A DNA stretch of 64,000 bases from Corallium rubrum (Eukaryota; Cnidaria; Anthozoa; Scleralcyonacea; Coralliidae). Position numbers and translations under genes: made by a program. Below the pieces are notes generated by a model. The model did not search any database, was not told where the DNA came from, and worked only from the letters and a program-made list of their open reading frames with translations. Shown here in pieces: positions 1 through 11,266 of the stretch (its first letter is position 1; every line of letters begins with the position of its first letter). The stretch is from positions 8,128,701-8,192,700 of the forward strand of contig OZ036006.1 in NCBI GenBank assembly GCA_964035015.1, read 5' to 3'.

Positions 1-388
1 CTACGAGAAGTTTCTTTTAGTGAACTATGCTGAAGGTATCTTAAACTGAATATAGCCAAATTAAATCGAATATTAAAATCAAGCAAGCTGCAAGCAGATA
101 CGCACAACAATTCAAAATATTCATTGTATAAAGTTTCAAAATAGTTTATTAAGTGGCAGTTAGACTATCCTGTGCCAGGTCACAATGATGAGCTATCTTC
201 TGACTTCGTTCTTACCACAACGAACGTTGTCAATATCTTCGTTGTCAACGAAGGCCACGCAACGAAGACGTTGAACAATATGAATAATGAATAATGATAA
301 AAAAATTAATCAGAATAATTGCAGACGTTGGAAACCCGTCAAGTACGTCTTCGTCTTCGTACTTCGTTGTCTTGCTCAAACTCCCAAA
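1..388. other. Unassigned sequence at left edge
   Basis: No coding exon or transposon is recognised. It contains several CAACGAAG/CTTCGTTG-like short repeats around 205-265. Remaining ALDH4A1 exons are not seen here. Confidence 0.5.
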
Positions 389-590
389 TGGTAATGGTGG
401 TGATGATAGTGGCAATGATATGGTGGTGGTAGTGGTGGTGATAACAGTGGTAGTAATGATGGTGGTAGTAATGACGGTGGTAGTACCGATGATAGTAATG
501 ATAGCAATAATTATGGTGATTATGGTGGTAGCACAGTTCATAATGATGATAATAATGGTTGGTGGTGATATTTGCGGTGATCATAGATTG
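389..590 (+). repeat. GGTGGTAAT-type imperfect triplet repeat
   Basis: About 200 bp of degenerate GGT/GAT/AAT triplets. Open frames in several directions (low-complexity Val/Met or Thr/Ile) are by-products of the triplet periodicity. Confidence 0.9.
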
Positions 591-1155
591 TTATATAGCT
601 AGAGTTTCACTGGATGCAACGATGACTGTCATTGGTTGGTTTGTGGTCACATGACCTTAGCTAAATTTCAATGTCTACCGAGCGGGCAATAATTGAGAAC
701 TTATTGCCTGCTCGGTCAATAAGTTTTCAATTGTTGCCCGCTAGAACTTTGAACTCTTCACGGCATCCTATAAACAAAAGCTTGTTTGGTACGAAAAAAA
801 GAATATTTATAGGTCTTCGAAGCATGTGTGAAGATTAACTGGAGAAATGTATTGCTGTTCTTTTGTTATGAGACTTATATTTGTTTGGTTGAAGTGAAAT
901 TACGGAGCCAGGCGAAATGTTTTGGTAAGTCTTAGCGTTTGTCTTTTGTGTACTTTCCCTTGATAAACGTCGAAAGTATTCAGCGAAACTCAAGCTATAT
1001 AACAAAACACTTAATGTCTGCTCCCTCGGGAAACAGTTAGTTTTGTTTTCCCTCGAGTCTCGATGTTTCCCTCGACTTCGTTTCGGGAAATATCAAGACT
1101 CTCGGGAAAACAAAACTAACTGTTTCCCTCGGGAGCAGACATTAAGTGTATATTA
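589..1155 (+). mobile_element. Foldback MITE, family A copy 1
   Basis: Nearly the same 560-bp sequence recurs at 36869-37427. Its right part is a long hairpin starting CACTTAATGTCTGCTCCCTC and ending with its complement. No coding capacity. The two copies have indels relative to each other, so both are old. Confidence 0.85.
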
Positions 1156-1760
1156 TTATATGGCAAGCGTCACTTCCGGTGAAATAGCACGCTGTGATTG
1201 GCTTAGAAACATTTTTAGCGGTCATTACTTTCCCGTAATGGACCAGCGGTCCATTACGGAAAAAAACCAAACAAATTTCATAGCCATGTTGTTTGCAACT
1301 AAACAACGAAAGAAAACCGCAAGAATTTTGTGAATTCAACAACCTGAGGACTAAATTATGTATGATTGGGACGAGAGCAATCTGGAAGCGAGTTTAGGAG
1401 TCCGAAAGCGACGACAACAAAAGCAACAACATTGAAAACGATGAGTTTATGTCACACGCTCGAGGTCACACTAAACTGACTAAAGTACGTATCATGACAA
1501 GGTATAAATGTAAGGTTTGTTGTTTCAAAATGCCATATAATAAACTTTTTATTAACCTCGCTTGCTCGGTCTTTACAGAGAAATATCAGACCTCGGTCTT
1601 TGTGTACAAACCTCGCCCTACGGGCTCGGTCTGTACCAAAAAGACCTCGGTCCGATATTTCTCTGTAAAGACCTCGCGTTCGGTTAATAAGAAGTTATTA
1701 TTTTACTCTACGCTAAACAATTTTACTCAATTTTACAATTTTACTCGGCAGCAAAAAAAT
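1156..1760. mobile_element. Adjacent short inverted-repeat elements
   Basis: Around 1235-1262 lies a small palindrome (GGACC..GGTCC type). 1545-1690 forms a foldback in which CTCGGTCTTTACAGAGAAAT is repeated in inverse near 1660-1680. Probably two non-autonomous DNA elements; exact ends unclear. Confidence 0.5.
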
Positions 1761-1839
1761 TGTTCTTCCTAACCTCCCCAATTTTTATGTCTTTGTGCTT
1801 TTCAAGCAACTTTTCCTTTATCTAAAAAAAGTAAAATTA

Positions 1840-2370
1840 ATAAAGTATGATCATATCCAACTCACAGAAACTTTCTCAATCTATAAATGTGTTAACACAA
1901 GACCACTGTTAGAATACTGCTCACAAGACCACTGTTAGAATACTGCTCACTTCATCAGACCACTGTTAGAATACTGCTCACTTCATCAGACCACTGTTAG
2001 AATACTGCTCACAAGACCACTGTTAGAATACTGCTCACAAGTTTTCCACCATTCCCTTCCTGAATACCTAAGCGACGATTTAGAACGAGTGCAAAAGAGA
2101 GCCTTAGCAATCATATCGCCTTGTAAGCCATGCAATTACGACTTGCAGGTTTTTAACTTAGCTTCGTTACAAGAGAGACGCCTGCAGTTATGCCAGAGTA
2201 TGTTTTCATCCATTATGAGTTCTGGGTCGCATAAACTGCACAACCTCTTTCCTCCTAAGCACGAATCAAAGTATAATATTAGGAATAAAAGAGTCTTCAA
2301 CGTTCCATTAGCACGTACCAATCGCTTTAAGCGAACATTTATTCCGACAATGTGTAACTTTTAGCCTTGC
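1840..2370 (+). pseudogene. CR1/L2-like LINE reverse transcriptase remnant with internal tandem duplication
   Basis: The frame over about 2040-2364 reads RPLLEYCSQVFHHSLPEYLS, then the ERVQKRALAII and LHNLFPP motifs typical of the C-terminal part of CR1/L2/jockey-type reverse transcriptases. The segment encoding RPLLEYCS is repeated five times between 1897 and 2040 as 24- and 36-bp steps. The element is 5' truncated and non-functional. Confidence 0.75.
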
Positions 2371-2459
2371 TTCTTGATCTTTTTTTTTAACCTTTTGTAA
2401 ATTTTAGATTCACTGTATAAACATTTGTGAAATTCGTTACTAATTCATGAGTTTTGCAG

Positions 2460-2690
2460 CCAATCCAATTTCAGAAATTACGTCACATGTATACCCCTGT
2501 AAACCCCATACAAACTAAAACCAATGATGCTAATTAGTTACAACCACTAGTGGATGTATACTCTTCTGATACAACCACTAGTGCTTGTAACTAATTAGCA
2601 TCTCAATATCCCAAAGGGATTTTTACCATTTATTCAATTCGGCTCGTGATTGTATATTCAATACAACACGGCCGCTCGTGTTGTAAACAT

Positions 2691-2733
<43 letters not shown>

Positions 2734-2735
2734 TA
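2460..2735. mobile_element. Short palindromic MITE and (TA)n tract
   Basis: GATGCTAATTAGTTAC and its complement lie at 2526-2541 and 2588-2603, flanking CAACCACTAGTG repeats. A (TA) tract follows at about 2694-2731. Sits in the last ALDH4A1 intron seen. Confidence 0.55.
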
Positions 2736-2860
2736 ATTCAGTTATTATTACTTAATCTATCAAACTTGTAAATTACACAATTTAGCTTTAGGGCTGCAAT
2801 GTAATTCTTATTAAACATCTATCTATCTATCTATCAATAATCTCCTCAATATTCCAATAC

Positions 2861-5800
2861 CTCTGGCCAAAGGGTATCTGGAACATACATTCGACCACAA
2901 GCTGAGCATTTCTGTCCACAATATTCAAAAGCTGCCCTTATAGTCCCATTGACAGCATTATCTAAAACAAAAACACATATTCTACTTATTTATTTATTTA
3001 TTTATTAACTTTACAACCATACATAAATGCGAAAGAATTAAAACTATCAAATTAGAGGAAAAAAAACTTTGAATAACTAAGATATGGTCGAAGGTAAGGT
3101 CAACACTCAACAGGACATGAGTAGTCCCATGTGAAGACCGACCTTAATGAAAACAAACATAACATACAATAAAATAAAATAAAGACGAGAACAAATATAC
3201 AGTTTACAGAAGACATGACGAATTAGGAACAACAGCTTAAGTTGAAAGAGCGGCACTTGCATGGAACAGAATGTTTTCCAAGTGCGTATTCTGTTTACAT
3301 CGAAAGATGAGTGTAGTAGAGAAGAGTAGTAAACAGTTAGTCTGTGTTTGAAGGAGGAAACGGATGAACTATTACGAATGGTGGGAGAGAGATTGTTCCA
3401 GAGAAGGACAATTCGGTTGAAAAAAGAGTTCCTATAGAGAGACGTCCTGCAATGGTTGACTTGAAGCAAGTTGTCCTTACTTGAACGGGTGCGAGACGTG
3501 TTGTGAGAAGAAAAAGTGACGAAAGAGGAGATGTCTAGGTCGAAGAGGCCTTGCTTACATTTAAAAAAGAAGACGAGATCCTTTAGTTCAAGCCAGTGGG
3601 ATATCGGAAGTAAATTAAGGATATTTTATTATTCTATTGAATATACTTTATTTTCTTGTTTCTTTTTATCAATGTGGAATCATACACTAGTTTCAAACGT
3701 ACCAATATCAGCTGATTCGTGGACAAAATGGAAATTTTTTCCTCCACATTCTGTGAAATAAAAAAGACACAAAATAAGCCAAATACAAACAAGTCTTTTG
3801 AATAAATAAAAGACTAGGACATTTTATTAAAAGTTTATAATTTTATTGTAAACAGATTGTTCAGCAGTCCCATGCAATGTGGTTGAGAAAGTCCTAACTC
3901 AATACGCGTAATGCCATGTTTACATGAAGCTGATTGACAGTTCAATCGGATCGAAAAACGCGAGTGAATCCGGGCACATGCTTCCATGGAGAATCCGATC
4001 TACTTGGAACATTGTTTTTGGTTTTGGAACACTATTTTCTGTGCTTCCCTCAATGTCTGCTATTTAGCACGACACGCACTAACTTCACTCATGCGTATCA
4101 AGTCATTTTCAAGTCAAACCGTATTCAGATTGGAGACAAGTAGGACGATACTAGCAAGTGTTTACTGCACTTTAATCCAAACACGAATTACCTCCGGACA
4201 GACGAGGGAATGTCCTAAAAAAAGGCAATGAAAATATGTGAAAATCAAATATTTAATAAATACATTTCAAACAAAACAGAATGTAATAAAAGTCCAAATG
4301 AAAACTCACTTAAAGTTATCAATATTGGCACCAACTTGTTTCCATAGTGTTCTGAACGTGCTGTAAAAACCATAGTACTGTATATTTAGTTCCATCATCA
4401 TAAGTTGTATGTATACATGTAGTGCATGTGGTACGTTTGTGAGCTTGGTGTAATGGAACAGACGTTTGGTGAACGTTCGTCAAGCTCAATTACTCAGAAA
4501 AGATTTCTGAGCTTCAGACAGGGTTCAAACCTGCAACCTGCAACCTTCTAATGACTAGTTAGACGCTCTCCATCAGAGCCTCAGTAGTTCAATGGTTAGA
4601 GAATGTGACTAGTTCTCACAAGGTCTGCCATCTGAGCCTCAGTAGTTCAATGGTTAGAGCATGTGACTAGTTCTCACAAGGTCTGTCATCAGAGCCTCAG
4701 TAGTTCAATGGTTAGAGAATGTGACTAGTTCTCACAAGGTCTGCCATCTGAGTCTCAGTAGCTCAATGGTTAGAGAATATGACTAGTTCTCACAAGGTCT
4801 GCCATCTGAGTCCCAGTAGTTCAATGGTTAGAGTGCGTGACTAGTTCTCACAAGGTCTGCCATCTGAGCCTCAGTAGTTCAATGGTTAGAGAATGTGACT
4901 AGTTCTCACAAGGTCTGCCATCTGAGTCCCAGTAGTTCAATGGTTAGAGTGCGTGACTAGTTCTCACAAGGTCTGCCATCTGAGTCTCAGTAGTTCAATG
5001 GTTAGAGTGCGTGACTAGTTCTCACAAGGTCTGCCATCTGAGCCTCAGTAGTTCAATGGTTAGAGAATGTGACTAGTTCTCACAAGGTCTGCCATCTGAG
5101 TCCCAGTAGTTCAATGGTTAGAGTGCGTGACTAGTTCTCACAAGGTCTGCCATCTGAGTCTCAGTAGTTCAATGGTTAGAGTGCGTGACTAGTTCTCACA
5201 AGGTCTGCCATCTGAGCCTCAGTAGTTCAATGGTTAGATCATGTGACTAGTTCTCACAAGGTCTGCCATCTGAGCCTCAGTAGTTCAATGGTTAGATCAT
5301 GTGACTAGTTCTCACAAGGTCTGTCATCTGAGCCTCAGTAGCTCAATGGTTAGAGAATGTGACTAGTTCTCACAAGGTCTGTCATCTGAGCCTCAGTGGC
5401 TCAATGGTTAGAGCGTCTAACTGGTCATTAGAAGGTTGCAGGTTCGAACCCTGTCTGAGGCTCAGAAATCTTTTCTGAGTAATTGAGCTTGACGAACGTC
5501 CACCAAACGTACATTTAGTTACATCACTTAGAATAACTCTAATTGATTCTAATTGCATGACAAATTATTTCGTTTGGAAGCTAATTAAGGAGTTCAAATA
5601 CACAGAATTACCCTTTGGGTTAAAATGAATTATTTGCATACCCTCCACTTCCCACAAATGTTAAGCCAGCTAAATGCGGTGAAGATGTCACAGTTCCACC
5701 AAACGTTGAGCCAGCAGAAGGAAGGAAATTTATTACACCTGCAAAAAAAAGCAATACATCATTAATCCAATGCTGCCTAGGATATCTGAAGGTTCTCTCT

Positions 5801-8800
5801 TTGATGAGTAAAATCGTCTGGTGTTAGACAGAGTAAAGCAATAAAGGGTTAATCACTTGTTAACTCATTGCTGCCTAGGATGTCTGAGGGTTCTCTCTTT
5901 GATTAGTAAAATAATCTGGTGTTAGACAGAGTAAAACAATAAAGGGTTAATCACTTGTTAATTCATTGCTGTCTAGGATGTCTGAGGGTTCTCTCTTTGA
6001 TTAGTAAAATCATCTGGTGTTAGACAGAGTAAAACAATAAAGGGACCATTTTTGGCCAGCTCAGGCAGGAATGGGTTAATCACTTGTTAACTCATTGCTG
6101 TCTAGGATGTCTGAGGGTTCTCTCTTTGATGAGTAAAATCATCTGGTGTTAGACACAGTAAAACAATAAAGGGGTCATTTTTGGCCAGCTCAGGTAGGAA
6201 TGGGTTAATCACTTGTTAACTCATTGCTGCCTAGGATGTCTGAGGGTTCTCTCTTTGATGAGTAAAATCATCTGGTGTTAGACACAGTAAAACAATAAAG
6301 GAGCCACTTTTGACCAGCTCAGGCAAGGAATAGGTTAATCACTTGTTAACTCATTGCTGCCTAGAATGTCTGAGGTTCTCTCTTTGATGAGTAAAATCAT
6401 CTGGTGTTAGACAGAGTAAAACAATAAAGGGGTCGTTTTTGGCCAGTTCAGGCAGCAATGCATGGGTTAAAATTACAGTTCTTGAATTTCTCGGCGACCT
6501 GCGTTGTATCGTAATTGTTTTAAATGTTTTTCAGTTGTTCAACAGTGTAAGAAATTGTCATAAAAGTCACTGGAAACTTCTGATGATAATAAGTTCTTGA
6601 AAAGACTTTATATTAGGCAGTATTGAAGAAAGTCTTGCCTTTGGGAACGCCTGCCTCCTCCAAAATTTGAAAGAACAACCAAGCTGCTCTCGTTGTAGTC
6701 AATGCTGGTTTCCACAAAACAACATTACCAACAATGGCTGGACCACTAGAAAGATTTCCACCAATTGCTGTGAAATTGAACGGACTGATAGCCGCAATAA
6801 AACCCTGTAGAAATACAAACAACCTTATGCACGAGATTTAAAAACAATGTTAGGGAAGTTTTCCACCTGAGCCGAAATGAAGAAATTAATATTTCTCCAC
6901 AAAAATGGGAGAATATTCCCTCACACAGCCGAGTTAGCCTATGTTGTGCTGCTCGCCGTGAACAATGTTGTGCTGCTCGCCGTGAACAATGTTGTGCTGC
7001 TCGCCGTGAACAATGTTGTGCTGCTCGCCGTGAACAAGTTGTCAACAAGTCGTTCACTTATGGTTCGTACAACTTGTTCACGGATAAATCAACAGTCATG
7101 AACAAGTTGTTCCAACAGCACATTTTTTATAGCCAACAACGTTGTTCGCACATGATACAACATGTTGTAACAGCATGATGAAATAACAATGGTGAACATG
7201 GTTGATGTATCAACACGTTCTTCGGTTGTTACAACATGCGTGAACAACGGTTGTTGTTTCATCAAGCAGTAACAACTTGTTGAAACAATGATGAACAATG
7301 TTGTTCATTTATCAACGTTGTTCACATATGTCAACAAGTTGTTACAGCATTGTTGCAAGTTGTTATACAGCATTGTTCAGGCAGCAATGCTGTAACAACT
7401 TGCGAGATTTTTACGCGTGTAACCGGGCTGACTTGTGTCACGAAAATGAAATTCTTTTCTCGACCGAAAAAGGAGATTTGAATTAACGTTAGGATTCGTT
7501 TACATCTAAACTAAACCAATTCTTCTTTGGAAATTTAGTTTATGCAAGTTTTAAAACCACAGTGAGATCCTAATCAATCGCGTGAGCCGATGCAGCCGTT
7601 AACCAGTTGCAAATGCAAGATCCCGTTTACATGGCACCAGACGAATTCCGAAACGGTCTCGGATTAGTACGGTTCCGCCTGTTCAGTTTACACGGAAGAC
7701 AAATTCGAAACCGTTCGCGAATAAGTACGGTTCCGCCTGTTTATACGGCGAAATAGGACGAATTCAAGACCGGTCTCGAATAAGTACGGTTCCGGCTGTT
7801 TATACAGAAGACAAATTCGGAACCGTTCTCAAATTAGTATGGTTCCACCTGTTTACACGGAAGAAAAATTCGGAACCGTTCTCGAATTAGTACGGTTCCA
7901 CCTGTTTTACAAGGAAGACAAATTCGGAACCGTTCTCGAATAAGTACGGTTCCGCCTGTTTATACGGAAGACAAATTCGGAACCGTTCTCGAAATAGTAC
8001 GGTTCCACCTGTTTACACGGCGACATAGGACGAATTAAAGACCGGTCTCGAAATACTACGGTTCCGCGTGTTTACACGGAAGACAAATTTGGAACCGTTC
8101 TCCAAATAGTACGGTTCCACCTGTTTACACGGCGACATAGGACGAATTCAAGACCGGTCTCGAAATAGTACGGTTCCGCCTGTTTACACGGAAGACAAAT
8201 TTGGAACCGTTCTCCAAATAGTACGGTTCCGCCTGTTTACACGGCGAAATAGGACGACTTCAAGGCCGGTCTCGAATTCGTCCAGGCCTTAAGATGACAA
8301 AGTAATATCTTTGCAGTTTTTCATTTCTTTGCTTCGTTTTTGGGATAACTCAGTTTGTTTGATATGTAAATGTCACATGTTGCGATGTACAAGTGCATAA
8401 TGAGTTATTGGAGGACGGTTATACAGTATATCTTTGCTATCATCAAGGGCTATCCCGGCTTATGTAAACAGCCCTTTATTCACCTCTAAACCTCTTGCCG
8501 TAATGCTGTTCTTCACTCCTTCTGTTTGAATCAGCTCAATTTGGTTTAAAATCCCCTAAAAAGAAATTTGCGGAGAAAGTGAGAGAGGCTCGCCTGAGAT
8601 GGTATAGCCACATACTCAGGATGAAAGTAAACAACCCGGTGAGAGCGGTGCTGGTTAAGCAGGTGGAGGGAAAGAGATCGAGAGGGAGACAGAGAATTAG
8701 ATGGAGAGATGGAGTGGAAAGAGACATGCGACAGTTGGACTTGGAGAAAGAAGATGCAGAAGACAGAAAACGTTGGTGACAACATATAAGAGCGGCCGAC

Positions 8801-11170
8801 CCCACTAGGGATTAAGGCAGAGAAGAAGAAGAAGAAGAAGAAGAAGAAGAAGAAGAAGAAGAAGAAGAAGAAGAAGAAGAAGAAGAAGAAGAAGAAGAAG
8901 AAGAAGAAGAAGAAGAAGAAGAAGAAGAAGAAGAAGAAGAAGAAGAAGAAGAAGAAGAAGAAGAAGAAGAAGAAGAAGAAGAAGAAGAAGAAGAAGAAGA
9001 AGAAGAAGAAGAAGAAGAAGAAGAAGAAGAAGAAGAAGAAGAAGAAGAAGAAGATAAAGAAATTTGAAAACTTGAATTATGTTGTACAGAATAGTAGCTG
9101 TTATATGTACAGTCATGATGTTACAATACCTTGGCATAATGAGAATTAAACCTAAGAAAATCACCAAGCTCTCCTATACAGTCAATATCTGCTTGAATAG
9201 GTGTCTTGGCCTAAAGAAGACACGTAATATTATTTATTTACTGTACTGTCAATGTATTTATTTACTCATTTATTTATTTACTTAATATTTATTTATTTAC
9301 GTACACTGACTCCCCTCTCTGCATCCCTTCTTCCCTCCCTCCCTCCCTCCCTCCCTTCCTTCCTTCCTTCCTTCCTGCCTCCCTTCCCTCCCTCCCTCCC
9401 TCCCTCCCTTCCTTCCCTCCCTTCCTTCCCTCCTTCCTTCCTTCCTTCCTTCCCTCCTTCCTTCCTTCCTCCCTCCCTTCCTCCCTCCCTCCCTCCCTCC
9501 CCCCTCCCTTCCTCCCTTCCTCCCTTCCTCCCTCCCTTCTTTCCTTCTTTCCTTCCTTCCTTCCTTCCTCCCTTCCTCCCTGCCTGTCTGCCTGCCTCCC
9601 TCCCTCCCTCCCTCCCTCCCTCCCTCCCTCCCTCCCTCCCTCCCTCCCTCCCTCCCTCCCTTCCTTCCTTCCATCCTTCATTTCGTCCTTGCCTCCTTCT
9701 CTCCTTTCCATCCTTCCCTCCCTTCCTTCCTTCCTTCCTTCCTTCCTTCCTTCCTTCCTTCCTTCCTTCCTTCCTTCCTTCCTTCCTTCCTTCCTTCCCT
9801 CCCTCCCTCCCTCTCTCCTTTCCTTCCTTCTATATGTACCTGTCCTCCCTTCCTTATTTCCATCCTTCCTTCCCTCCCTCTCTCCCTGCTTCCTTCCATC
9901 TTTCTTTCTTTTTTCCTTTCCTTTCTTCTTCAACTTCCCTTTCTTTCTTTCTTTCTTTCTTTCCTTCCTTCCTTCCTTCCTTCCTTCCTTCCTTCCTTCC
10001 TTCCTTCCTTCCTTCCTTCCTTCCTTCCTTCCTCTCTCCTTTCCCTCCTTCTATATGTACCTGTCCTCCCTTCCTTATTTCCATCCTTCCTTCCTTCCCT
10101 CCCTCTCTCCCTGCTTCCTTCCATCTTTCTTTCCTTTTCCTTTCCTTCCTTCTTCATCTATCCTTCATTTCGTCCTTCCTTCCTTCTTTCTTTCCTTCCT
10201 TCCTTCCTTCCTTCCTTCCTTCCTTCCTTCCTTCCTTCCTTCCTTCCTTCCTTCCTTCCTTCCTTCCTTCCTTCCTCTCTCCTTTCCTTCCTTCTATATG
10301 TACCTGTCCTCCCTTCTTTCTTTCCTTCCTTCCTTCCTTCCATGCTGGATGTTTTACACCATCAGAAATATATGAATTACCTGGCCTGCCATGGTTGCTG
10401 CTAAAGAGGAATACCTATACTTTCCAGTTAACAGGTCTGCTACTCTTGTAAAGATTTCTGATCTGGTAAAACAAAATGGGATAAAAAGAATAAAGGACTG
10501 GGGGCTTAATCATCCTTACTCGCAGCCAGTGGTGGAATTACAGGTGACACAGATCAATGTGGCTGTGTTGAGGCATAACAAAGTTGCTCCAGGCAGCCAC
10601 AGAACAGATAGGTGTTGATTTTAAGGATGGAGGAAAACTGGAGAACTTGGTGAAAAACCCTCGAAGCACAAGAGAGATAAACTACAACTCTACTCACATG
10701 AGTTCAAAGCTTGGGCCCGCCGTCATTCCCAAGTGGTCACCCATCCAAGCACTAACCCCATCTAACCAGGCTTAACTTTTTAGTGAGAGGTAGTGCACTA
10801 ACAGCACACGTCACCCATGTATCAGTAGCCAGCAACACATGTTACAATAAGTGTACTGTACTATTACATAAATGCAGAGATTCAAACTGTACCTTTCAAC
10901 TTGTGGAGTATTTTCCCATTGCTCTCTGGCAGCTAAGGCAGTATCAATAGCTTTTTTGATCAAATTCTTTTTTAAAAATAAAAAAAGTGTTTCCTTTAAT
11001 TGAGTGAGAACATGTGTGCATGAGTGAGTAATGGATTGATTGATTGAATGATTGATTGATTGCATAATTGATCGATTGATTGTCAATGATTGAATGAATG
11101 AATGATTGATTGATTGATTGGTTGATTGATTGTATGATTGATTGATTGATTATATGATTGATTGACTGTA

Positions 11171-11208
<38 letters not shown>

Positions 11209-11232
11209 TATGATTGATTGATTGATTGATTG

Positions 11233-11266
<34 letters not shown>

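Noticed and set aside
4576..5390. CRISPR-like array of 58-bp units
   Set aside because: Repeats are contiguous without unique spacers, in a eukaryotic intron, and derive from a tRNA-like sequence.
8805..9167. Poly-leucine minus-strand frame
   Set aside because: Antisense of the (GAA)n tract.
9252..10451. 399-codon Pro/Leu/Ser-rich open frame (and its Arg/Glu/Gly antisense)
   Set aside because: Pure translation of a TTCC/CCCT tract. No domain or splice evidence, and the interval sits between ALDH4A1 exons.
10391..10618. Plus-strand frame over 10391-10618
   Set aside because: Its first half is the antisense of an ALDH4A1 exon (10381-10462) and its second half a SINE.
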